In this document: positions 1-5,573 of the stretch, in pieces
Position numbering within the stretch: position 1 is the first letter of the stretch
Layout of the letters: the number at the start of each line of letters is the position of its first letter
Origin: Minisyncoccota bacterium
GTDB lineage: Bacteria > Patescibacteriota > Minisyncoccia > Phycocordibacterales > Phycocordibacteraceae
Assembly: GCA_022844065.1 (NCBI GenBank)
Contig: JALHML010000045.1
Location: 1 to 5,573 of the forward strand
Reading direction: 5' to 3'
DNA: 5,573 nucleotides
Program-made: the position numbers and the translations under genes
The notes under the pieces: generated by a model
Database searches by the model: none
What the model was told of the DNA's origin: nothing
Seen by the model: only the letters and a program-made list of their open reading frames with translations

Positions 1-1560
1 TTCATTCATCCGGTAGAGACAGGGTCTGCACTCCGAGGATTCCAGAAAAAGGTGGCCGAAATTGAGAGTCAGATTTCTGATAGGGAAGAGAAGGGGCTGG
101 TGCGTGACCCAATGCTCGATACCGCGTATCGCGACCTCGAGCAGCTCCGCGACCAGTTGCAGCAGGCTGAGGAACACATCTTTGAGGTAGGTCTTTACAT
201 TACCCTCTACGGGAACTCGAAGGAGGACCTCGACAAGATTGAGGGTGACGTGCGCGGCATCCTCGACGCAAAGCTTGTCTACACAAAGCCAGCCCTGTTC
301 CAGCAGGAGCAGGGGTTCCGTTCTACGTTGCCACTTGCTACCGACGAACTCATGGTTACGAGCAAACTCAACTCGTCGCCGCTTTCTTCAATATTCCCAT
401 TTGTCTCCTTCGACCTTACGAGCGACCGCGGCATTCTCTACGGCATTAACCGACATAACGCGTCCCTGATTCTCTTCGACCGCTTCTCTCTGGAGAACTA
501 CAACTCGGTGGTGTTTGCAAAGTCTGGCTCAGGTAAATCCTACGCAGTGAAGCTCGAGATTCTTCGCTCTCTCATGTTCGGATCAGATGTTATTGTCATC
601 GACCCCGAGCGCGAGTATGAAAACCTCGCGTCTGCAACGGGTGGACGTACGTTTAATATCTCGCTCTCCTCTGAACATCACATCAATCCATTTGATCTTC
701 CGCCCGTTAAAGAGGACGAGGAGCCGTCCGACATACTTCGTTCAAACATCATTAACCTTGTGGGTCTCTTCCGCATCATGCTTGGGGGACTAACCCCTGA
801 GGAGGACGCGATTGTTGATCGCGCTATTACAGAGACGTATGCCCTTAAAGACATCACAGGCGACGCTGATTTCACTGGCATAGAGCCGCCGCTTCTTTCA
901 GATTTTGAGAACGTGCTTTCTGGCATGGAAGGTTCAGAATCCCTTGTTATACGCCTTTCTAAATACACGCACGGTACCTGGGCGGGATTCATCAACCAGC
1001 CAACGAACATTGATATCAATAAGCAGTTCATTGTGTTCTCGGTGCGCGATATGGAGGACGAGCTGAAGCCGGTGGCGATGTACATCATTACGCACTTCAT
1101 CTGGAACGCAGTGCGACATGAGCTCAAGAAGCGTCTTCTCGTCATCGACGAGGCCTGGTGGATGATGAAGTCGGAAGATACAGCGTCTTTCCTCTACAGC
1201 GTCGCGAAGCGCGGACGTAAGTACTATCTCGGTGTCGCGACCATAACCCAGGATGTGGAAGACTTCTTGAAGAGCCCGTATGGTCGACCAATTCTCACAA
1301 ACTCTTCGATGCAACTTTTGTTGAAGCAGTCTCCGACAACAATCAATGTACTTAAGGAGACGTTCAATCTTACAGACGAGGAGAAGTTCTTGCTCCTTGA
1401 GTCAGGCGTGGGGGAGGGACTCTTCTTCGCCGGCCTGAAGCACGTCGCCATTAAGATCGTTGCTTCCTATACTGAAGACCAAATCATAACCTCAGACCCG
1501 TCGCAGCTTCTCCAGATCAGGCAGGAAAAGGCGAGGAACGACGCAGGGCTCGTGGCCTAG
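1..1560 (+). CDS. virB4: VirB4/TraC-like type IV secretion ATPase, C-terminal part (5' end outside window)
   Basis: The reading frame is open to the first base, so the gene starts upstream; the GTG at 52 is internal, not a start. There are 519 codons, ending in TAG. VirB4 proteins are hexameric ATPases on the cytoplasmic side of type IV secretion machines that power pilus assembly and substrate transfer. Numbering from the window edge, residues about 1-55 are charged and coiled-coil-like, and about 60-115 match the end of the VirB4 N-terminal domain. Walker A is SGSGKS at 175-180, followed by IDPEREYENLA at about 200-210 and HINPFD at 227-232. Walker B is LLVIDEAWW at about 379-387. KRGRKYYLG (403-411), TQD (416-418) and NSSMQLLLKQSP (434-445) are typical of the family's C-terminal ATPase half. 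All catalytic motifs are intact. The next gene starts 3 bp after the stop, indicating co-transcription. Family assignment is firm; the exact subtype and substrate are unknown. Confidence 0.95.
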   Translation, partial: FIHPVETGSALRGFQKKVAEIESQISDREEKGLVRDPMLDTAYRDLEQLRDQLQQAEEHIFEVGLYITLYGNSKEDLDKIEGDVRGILDAKLVYTKPALFQQEQGFRSTLPLATDELMVTSKLNSSPLSSIFPFVSFDLTSDRGILYGINRHNASLILFDRFSLENYNSVVFAKSGSGKSYAVKLEILRSLMFGSDVIVIDPEREYENLASATGGRTFNISLSSEHHINPFDLPPVKEDEEPSDILRSNIINLVGLFRIMLGGLTPEEDAIVDRAITETYALKDITGDADFTGIEPPLLSDFENVLSGMEGSESLVIRLSKYTHGTWAGFINQPTNIDINKQFIVFSVRDMEDELKPVAMYIITHFIWNAVRHELKKRLLVIDEAWWMMKSEDTASFLYSVAKRGRKYYLGVATITQDVEDFLKSPYGRPILTNSSMQLLLKQSPTTINVLKETFNLTDEEKFLLLESGVGEGLFFAGLKHVAIKIVASYTEDQIITSDPSQLLQIRQEKARNDAGLVA

Positions 1561-1563
1561 CGT

Positions 1564-2067
1564 ATGGAAAAGAAGCATAAGATAGGAAATGTAACGGCCG
1601 GCATGATGGTCGTGACGGCGCTTATTGTTGATGCGGTCCAGGCATTGCTTACGTTTTCTGTTTTCCTTCTTCCTCTCTCTGTTCTTATAACGTTTATGGC
1701 CGCTACAATGTTCTTTCTATGGTTTGCACTGTCCGGTGTGAAGTATGTGGGGAATGATGGAGGAAAGAAGCTTCTTATCGCACTTGCCTCAACAGTTGCT
1801 GAGCTCGTGCCGGTAGTTAATGCCATCCCCGCAACAACAGCGGGTGTTATTGGTATCATCGTTCAGACTCGTATTGAGGATGCTCGGGCACAAGCAGGAG
1901 GGAAGGTCACACCGCGCACAGCTATGGCTTCAGCGAGGCTACAAAAAATGAATCAGGCACGGGCTGCACGGGAAGACAGTGCCCGGGAAGGAAGAGAAGG
2001 AACCCAACAGGCACGGCACACCCCCGCAAATAACACTTCTGCCCACAATACTAGCGAAGCCGCATAA
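1564..2067 (+). CDS. Small integral membrane protein of unknown function in the T4SS-like operon
   Basis: This 167-residue protein starts with ATG three bases after the ATPase stop, without a clear Shine-Dalgarno sequence, so translational coupling is likely. A short basic N-terminus (MEKKHK) precedes hydrophobic stretches at about 10-36, 38-58 and 70-100. The third contains ELVPVVNAIPATT (80-92), with prolines and an acidic residue inside the hydrophobic stretch. From memory, similar E-(L/I)-(V/I)-P-x-x-N-x-(L/I)-P-x-x-T motifs occur in small Parcubacteria membrane proteins; this was not checked. From about 103 onward the protein is polar: first Ala/Arg/Gln/Glu-rich and probably helical, then Thr/Asn/Ser/His-rich and probably disordered. 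The basic N-terminus suggests a cytoplasmic start, and an odd number of spans would put the tail outside; topology is uncertain. Its position suggests an inner-membrane part of the secretion or pilus machine, but no function can be assigned by homology. Confidence 0.85.
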   Translation: MEKKHKIGNVTAGMMVVTALIVDAVQALLTFSVFLLPLSVLITFMAATMFFLWFALSGVKYVGNDGGKKLLIALASTVAELVPVVNAIPATTAGVIGIIVQTRIEDARAQAGGKVTPRTAMASARLQKMNQARAAREDSAREGREGTQQARHTPANNTSAHNTSEAA

Positions 2068-2108
2068 GATACCCCCGCGTAAGCACGGGCTCCCACACCG
2101 CTTCGGTA

Positions 2109-2114
2109 TATACT
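2109..2114 (+). promoter_or_regulatory. Candidate -10 element (TATACT) before the secreted-protein gene
   Basis: TATACT sits in the only sizeable gap of the operon (47 bp, 2068-2114) and differs from the TATAAT consensus at one position. No recognisable -35 lies 16-18 bp upstream, where the sequence is GC-rich (around CGGGCT), and there is no TGn extension. If used, transcription would start near 2121, exactly at the second in-frame ATG, giving a leaderless message. This rests on a short, common motif and is weak. Confidence 0.25.
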
Positions 2115-3107
2115 ATGTATATGATACGCGTTGTGCTTCTCGCTTTTGTCTTCGCCGGCTCCTTTCTTGGCGTCTCGCATGCTCAAGGTATTCCAAACAG
2201 CACCGAGCCGCTTACGCTATCGGTATCTCCTGAATATCCTCGTCCTTATCAAACCGTTACTGTCTCCCCCCGAAGCAGTCTTCTTGACCTCTCGGCGAGT
2301 ACGGTACGGATATCGGTTAATGGAACTACTGTCTATCAAGGAAGCGGTACGCAGGCCACGAGCGTACGGGCAGGAGGTCTTGGAGAGCGCACAACCATAA
2401 CGGTGTCAGTTACGGATCCCTCTGGCCGTGTCTATACTAAGCAGCAAATCTTGCGACCGGCAGAGGTGTCCTTAGTGCTTGAGCCGGCATCAACCATGCA
2501 CCCGTTCTACCAGGGCGGGGGGCTCGTTGCATCAGAGGGGCGTGTGCGTCTTGTGGCGCTTGCTGATCTGCGCAGTGCACCAGGAACTCGTCTCCCAAGC
2601 TCAAGCCTCGTCTATACCTGGCGACTTGGAAGCCGTGTACTAACGGACATGTCGGGTATAGGGAAGTCCACATTCATTGCAACCGCACCAGTTCGATATC
2701 GCAATGCCGACATCTCAGTTACGGTTACGAGCCCGGACAACACACTCGTTGGCGAGGCACGCACACTTGTATCAGCGGTCGATCCAGTGGCGCGTATATA
2801 TAGGAACGACCCGCTCCTTGGCCCTAACTTTGATGTCGCTCTCACCGATCGCTTCTCGATGTCTGACACTGAGACAACCTTCCGAGCTGTTGGATACTTC
2901 TTTGCCGTGCCACCAACATTTTCGTGGACGGTTAACAAAGCAACTAACGGAACTGACAAAGACATAACTGTGCGCGCAACTGGAAACGGGCAGGGCACCG
3001 CACGGATCGGCCTTACGGCGACCGAAGCCGCTGCCAGACGCAGTGCGGATACTGCGGTTACTGTAGACTTCGGACGATCTACTGGCTTTGGCTTCTTTGG
3101 CCTATAA
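2115..3107 (+). CDS. Secreted protein with signal peptide and Ig-like beta-rich domains, function unknown
   Basis: This 330-residue protein has a Sec signal peptide: Arg at 5, a hydrophobic core at about 6-20 and a likely cleavage after SHA (21-23) before Gln24. The mature part is rich in Thr, Ser and Val, with alternating patterns typical of beta sandwiches. Segments at about 31-110, 115-215 and 225-320 each look like an Ig or PKD-like module, for example TVRISVNGTTVYQG, LVYTWRLGSRVL and PTFSWTVNKAT. I see no second membrane helix, lipobox or cysteine, unlike the cysteine-rich product of the next gene. The C-terminus ends in a Gly/Phe-rich STGFGFFGL. ATG at 2115 and ATG at 2121 are both possible starts (M-Y-M), and neither has a Shine-Dalgarno sequence. 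Its place between secretion and pilin-like genes suggests an extracytoplasmic structural or adhesive partner of the same apparatus. The domain count is by eye. Confidence 0.85.
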   Translation: MYMIRVVLLAFVFAGSFLGVSHAQGIPNSTEPLTLSVSPEYPRPYQTVTVSPRSSLLDLSASTVRISVNGTTVYQGSGTQATSVRAGGLGERTTITVSVTDPSGRVYTKQQILRPAEVSLVLEPASTMHPFYQGGGLVASEGRVRLVALADLRSAPGTRLPSSSLVYTWRLGSRVLTDMSGIGKSTFIATAPVRYRNADISVTVTSPDNTLVGEARTLVSAVDPVARIYRNDPLLGPNFDVALTDRFSMSDTETTFRAVGYFFAVPPTFSWTVNKATNGTDKDITVRATGNGQGTARIGLTATEAAARRSADTAVTVDFGRSTGFGFFGL

Positions 3108-3111
3108 CCCT

Positions 3112-4128
3112 ATGAAATACCTAACTTTTCTCATACTTTTTCTCGGTCTTCCACTGCTCGCGTTTGCGCAGACGACAACCGGAGCCGTAAACACGGACAC
3201 CAGTTTTGTGCCACTCACGAACATTCCGTTCCTTACCGAAACAGGAAACGCCTTCAGTCTTGATTCATTTTTAAACGGGCTTTATCGCATAAGTATCGGT
3301 ATCGCAGCCGTTGTTGCGGTCCTTCAGATAATGCGGGCGGGCATTATGTATATGGGCAGCGATAGTGGATTCGCTGAGAAAAAAGAGGCAAAAAATCTTA
3401 TAGCACTCTCGATCGGTGGCCTTATCCTTGTGCTTTCGCCGGTGGTTGTGTTCTCCGTTATTAATCCTGAGATTCTTAATCTTAAGATAGGGAACATTGA
3501 AAAACTTAGGGGCACTCCACCCGTACTTACTGAGGAGACAAGAGATGCAACGCTGTTCACAGATACGAATCCAGACCGCACAGTTCCAAACGCTCTTTGT
3601 GATGGTCAAGGGGGAACTGCGTATTTCATCTGTAGACCGAAGAACGACCCTAATGCCGCGGGACGATCAGTTCCTATTAGTGAAGCATGCAACGCTGCAA
3701 CTGAGACAGGTGTGACAGTCTGCAGAAGAAATGCGACCACTCCAGCTGCCGGTTCATGCACAGCCTATGGCACACCGACGGCAAGTACGGCCCAGACCTG
3801 TGACGGATCTCAAGGATTAAGACAGATAGATCGTTCCTGCTGTAGCGAAACCCTTCCGAGTACTTCCGTGTGTTGTGGTAAGAGGAAAATTACAGAGGAG
3901 CTGTATGCATGGAAGGGCGAATACTATACGGACAAGACGTGTGTCGTTACACCTGGGGCCACGTGTTCTACAACCATGCTGAAGGGCGGTCCTTACGAAA
4001 CCCAAACACAATGTAAGAGAGAATTTGCAGCGAGTGTACCTTCCACTCACAGTCTGAAAGATTCTTTGCTGTGCTCCTGTGACTTTAATATAGGAAGTCA
4101 AGCGGCAGCATTCTGTCCTCCGAACTAA
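3112..4128 (+). CDS. T4SS pilin-like (VirB2/TrbC-type) protein with a cysteine-rich C-terminal domain
   Basis: I chose ATG 3112 (338 residues, 4 bp after the previous stop). A TTG at 3088 would extend the frame but overlaps the upstream gene and would bury the signal peptide. Residues 1-19 form a signal peptide with likely cleavage after AFA before Gln20. Residues about 53-82 and 96-117 are two hydrophobic helices joined by a charged loop (FAEKKEAKN, 87-95). This is the hairpin layout of VirB2/TrbC pilins and of the Patescibacteria T4SS pilin family (PF18895, from memory). The second helix ends in an INPEIL motif (117-122). Classical VirB2-type pilins are short, around 100 residues; here about 215 residues follow the hairpin. 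These contain 16 cysteines between 163 and 335, including CC pairs at 243-244 and 254-255, and none occur before 163. This implies an exported, disulfide-rich domain. Arg codons in this tail are mostly AGA/AGG, unlike the neighbours. Pilin-like identity is likely; the tail's function is unknown. Confidence 0.85.
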   Translation: MKYLTFLILFLGLPLLAFAQTTTGAVNTDTSFVPLTNIPFLTETGNAFSLDSFLNGLYRISIGIAAVVAVLQIMRAGIMYMGSDSGFAEKKEAKNLIALSIGGLILVLSPVVVFSVINPEILNLKIGNIEKLRGTPPVLTEETRDATLFTDTNPDRTVPNALCDGQGGTAYFICRPKNDPNAAGRSVPISEACNAATETGVTVCRRNATTPAAGSCTAYGTPTASTAQTCDGSQGLRQIDRSCCSETLPSTSVCCGKRKITEELYAWKGEYYTDKTCVVTPGATCSTTMLKGGPYETQTQCKREFAASVPSTHSLKDSLLCSCDFNIGSQAAAFCPPN

Positions 4129-5345
4129 TGTATATGAATCGCCGTATCCTCATCATCGTCGCCAGCATCGTAGTTGTACTCGGCCTGCTTGTTGGTGCGT
4201 ACTTCCTCTTCTTTAACAACCCGACTCTCTCGGTTGGAGTACCGAGTAACCCCTTCGGTTCGAGTGGGGATCGCACAGAAACTGAACTTCTTGGTCCAGA
4301 CGGGCAACCCACTCGAGGGGCTGGGACCGTTGTGGCACCCCGTCTTATACGTATAAGCGACGCACCAGTTGCCAAAGGCGCTGTAGCACTTTATATCCCG
4401 CCAGTACCTGCAGCGACTTCTACAGAGCCTGGCATATCTGCTGATACTGAGATTCGCTTCATAGAGCGCCAGAGCGGGAACATCTACGCATTCAGGGTCC
4501 ACGATCGTGTGCTTACCCGTATTTCAAACCGCACACTTCCGGGTATACAGGAAGCGGTTTGGACCACAGACGGGGCTCGTGCATTCGTTCGCTACCTAAC
4601 ACGATCAACTGACGGTACAGAGCGTGTTGATACCTACATGCTCCCAGCTGATGGTGGAGAAGGGTACTTCCTTGAGCAGGATCTCGAGCAGGTGGTCGTG
4701 CGTGCAACAAGCACGGTGTTCTCGCTCCTCCCGAGCACGTCTGGATCCATTGGGTCTTTGTCTTCTCCAGACGGTACAAACGTACGGACACTCTTTACGT
4801 CAGTGCTTTCACGACTACGTGCAGGATTCTCTGGTGCAAACATTGTCGCAACAACAAAGGCCTCAAGCGGGCTTGATGGATATTCGTTCCTTGTGGACGG
4901 TGGGTCATTCACGCGCATCCTGGGGCCCCTCAGGGGACTTGCAACCCTTCCAAACCAAGAAGGGACGTCAGTCCTCTACAGCCATGTAGATGCCAATCGT
5001 ACCTATCTGCAAGTACTTGACCTCGCAACAAGAAACGCAACGGCGCTTCCGCTTGTTACGCTCGCAGAGAAGTGTGCGTGGGAACCAGGAGGAAGGGCAG
5101 TGTATTGCGGTGTACCAACAGCACTCGCAGGTAACGTTCCAGACGAGTGGTATCAGGGTGCAAAAACATTCTCAGATCGCATCTGGCGTATCGATCTTGA
5201 TACAAGGCTTGCGACACTGGTTGTTGATCCAGGACAAGTGGCAAGTGTGGCCATTGATGCGATTGCACTCACAATTGATTCGGAGAGTGATGTCCTTGTC
5301 TTTACGAACAAGAAAGATGGCACCCTCTGGGTATATGACCTGTAA
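4128..5345 (+). CDS. Membrane-anchored protein with probable beta-propeller (TolB/WD40-like) ectodomain
   Basis: This 405-residue protein starts at an ATG that shares its A with the preceding TAA (TAATG), so translation is probably coupled. A second in-frame ATG at 4134 is an alternative start, and neither has a Shine-Dalgarno sequence. After a short basic N-terminus (NRR, 4-6), one strong membrane helix spans about 7-29, so the rest should lie outside the membrane. Residues about 30-105 form a Gly/Pro/Thr-rich linker. From about 105 to the end, repeated strand patterns with W-x-x-DG or S-P-DG turns (AVWTTDGARAFV, LSSPDGTNV, WEPGGRAVY, RIWRIDLDT, TLWVYDL) resemble TolB/PD40 propeller blades. 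Only two cysteines occur, C316 and C327, in one blade, close enough for a disulfide. The gene is last in the run and is followed directly by a terminator. It may be an anchored scaffold or receptor of the pilus-like apparatus. The propeller call is by pattern, not by database match. Confidence 0.85.
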   Translation: MYMNRRILIIVASIVVVLGLLVGAYFLFFNNPTLSVGVPSNPFGSSGDRTETELLGPDGQPTRGAGTVVAPRLIRISDAPVAKGAVALYIPPVPAATSTEPGISADTEIRFIERQSGNIYAFRVHDRVLTRISNRTLPGIQEAVWTTDGARAFVRYLTRSTDGTERVDTYMLPADGGEGYFLEQDLEQVVVRATSTVFSLLPSTSGSIGSLSSPDGTNVRTLFTSVLSRLRAGFSGANIVATTKASSGLDGYSFLVDGGSFTRILGPLRGLATLPNQEGTSVLYSHVDANRTYLQVLDLATRNATALPLVTLAEKCAWEPGGRAVYCGVPTALAGNVPDEWYQGAKTFSDRIWRIDLDTRLATLVVDPGQVASVAIDAIALTIDSESDVLVFTNKKDGTLWVYDL

Positions 5346-5346
5346 G

Positions 5347-5388
5347 AAATAGCAAAAGAGCCCGTATATACGGGCCCTTTTGCTATTT
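5347..5388. terminator. Bidirectional intrinsic terminator between the convergent operon and yidC
   Basis: Two 20-base arms (5347-5366 and 5369-5388) form an inverted repeat with one mismatch, around a TA centre. The core GCCCGTATATACGGGC (5360-5375) is a perfect palindrome, flanked by an A-rich left side (AAATAGCAAAAG) and a T-rich right side (TTTTGCTATTT), so it can stop transcription from both sides. The mismatch pairs position 5359 with 5376: it is A-C in a plus-strand transcript but a G-U wobble in a minus-strand transcript. The hairpin is therefore slightly better for yidC. It begins one base after the TAA of the propeller-like gene and contains the yidC stop codon in its right arm. Confidence 0.9.
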
Positions 5389-5573
5389 AACTGCGACGAG
5401 CTCTATCTTCTTTTGGCGAATAATAAATTCCTGGAGAACACCTACCAGGTTACTTGTTATGAAGTACAGCGCGATAGCAACCGAGGTGTAGTACGCAGCA
5501 ACACCGATGAATACTGGGAGCATGAATCGCATCTGGAGTGCGAGTGAGCGTCCAAAGTCTGCCTGCATGTCGG
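5383..5573 (-). CDS. yidC: YidC/Oxa1 family membrane protein insertase, C-terminal part (5' end outside window)
   Basis: The minus-strand frame is open to the window edge, giving 62 complete codons that end in TAG at 5385-5383; the ATG at 5568 is internal. YidC inserts membrane proteins, alone or with SecYEG. The visible part matches the family's last two membrane helices: QMRFMLPVFIGVAAYY corresponds to the usual QM-x-x-MMP-x-x-x-x-x-x-A helix, and VAIALYFITSNLVGVLQEFII to the usual GLxLYWxxSNxxxxxQ helix. The first Gly of the usual GLxLY is Ala here (AIALY), a mild divergence. The tail after the last helix is short (RQKKIELVAVK) and lacks the long basic extension of some Gram-positive YidC/Oxa1 proteins. 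Transcription converges on the secretion operon, so it is a separate unit that shares the terminator. Family assignment is strong despite the small fragment. Confidence 0.9.
   Translation of the reverse strand, partial: DMQADFGRSLALQMRFMLPVFIGVAAYYTSVAIALYFITSNLVGVLQEFIIRQKKIELVAVK

Noticed and set aside
52..60. GTG at 52 as the true start of the ATPase
   Set aside because: The frame stays open to base 1 and the protein lacks most of the VirB4 N-terminal domain, so the gene continues upstream of the window.
678..1314. Long minus-strand reading frames inside the VirB4 gene (155 and 126 codons)
   Set aside because: They lie opposite an intact, motif-rich ATPase frame, overlap each other and show no recognisable domain; they are by-products of codon bias.
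2074..2089. Hairpin CCCGCG-TAAG-CACGGG as a terminator between genes 2 and 3
   Set aside because: The stem is short with a C-A mismatch and no T-tract follows, so intrinsic termination is unlikely; it could be chance in a GC-rich gap.
3088..3111. TTG at 3088 as start of the pilin-like gene
   Set aside because: It would overlap the previous gene by 20 bases and add eight residues before a normal signal peptide; ATG 3112 gives a standard MK-initiated signal.
4085..4502. Minus-strand reading frames across the start of the propeller-like gene (96 and 125 codons)
   Set aside because: The plus-strand genes here have coherent membrane-segment features and a TAATG junction, while the antisense products look like arbitrary sequence.
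1..5573. Recoded TGA (as in Absconditabacteria/Gracilibacteria), tRNA, CRISPR array or insertion sequence
   Set aside because: No in-frame TGA is needed in any gene, there is no clover-leaf sequence or regularly spaced repeat array, and no transposase or terminal inverted repeats were seen.

Overview
The window looks like part of a chromosome from a Candidate Phyla Radiation (Patescibacteria, Parcubacteria-like) bacterium. This is inferred from protein style and gene order: a VirB4-type ATPase followed by small membrane proteins, a two-helix type IV secretion (T4SS) pilin-like protein and membrane-anchored or secreted beta-rich proteins that I cannot assign to classical conjugation genes. No 16S gene or other marker is present, so the taxonomy is tentative. 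All visible stops are TAA or TAG, no in-frame TGA interrupts the genes, and base composition is close to balanced GC/AT.

Layout. Positions 1-5345 carry five tightly packed plus-strand genes, probably one operon that begins upstream of the window. (1) 1-1560 is the C-terminal 519 residues of a VirB4/TraC-like secretion ATPase. (2) 1564-2067 is a small protein with about three membrane segments and a long polar tail. (3) 2115-3107 is a secreted protein with a signal peptide and beta-rich, probably Ig-like, domains. (4) 3112-4128 is a signal peptide plus a two-helix T4SS pilin-like core, followed by a C-terminal region with 16 cysteines. (5) 4128-5345 is an N-terminally membrane-anchored protein with a probable beta-propeller ectodomain. 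Junctions are 3 bp, 47 bp, 4 bp and a 1-bp overlap (TAATG). The 47-bp gap holds the only promoter-like signal I can find. A near-perfect 42-bp palindrome at 5347-5388 then acts as a bidirectional terminator. From 5383 to the right edge, on the minus strand, is the C-terminus of YidC/Oxa1, the membrane insertase.

How the genes may fit together: the ATPase could power assembly or export of a surface filament or channel. Gene 4 could supply the pilin-like subunit, genes 3 and 5 exported or envelope-anchored partners, and gene 2 an inner-membrane component. No relaxase, coupling protein or other DNA-transfer gene is visible here, so a cell-surface role is as plausible as conjugation. The most notable item is gene 4: a pilin-like hairpin joined to a cysteine-rich, AGA/AGG-rich segment that looks like a later addition.
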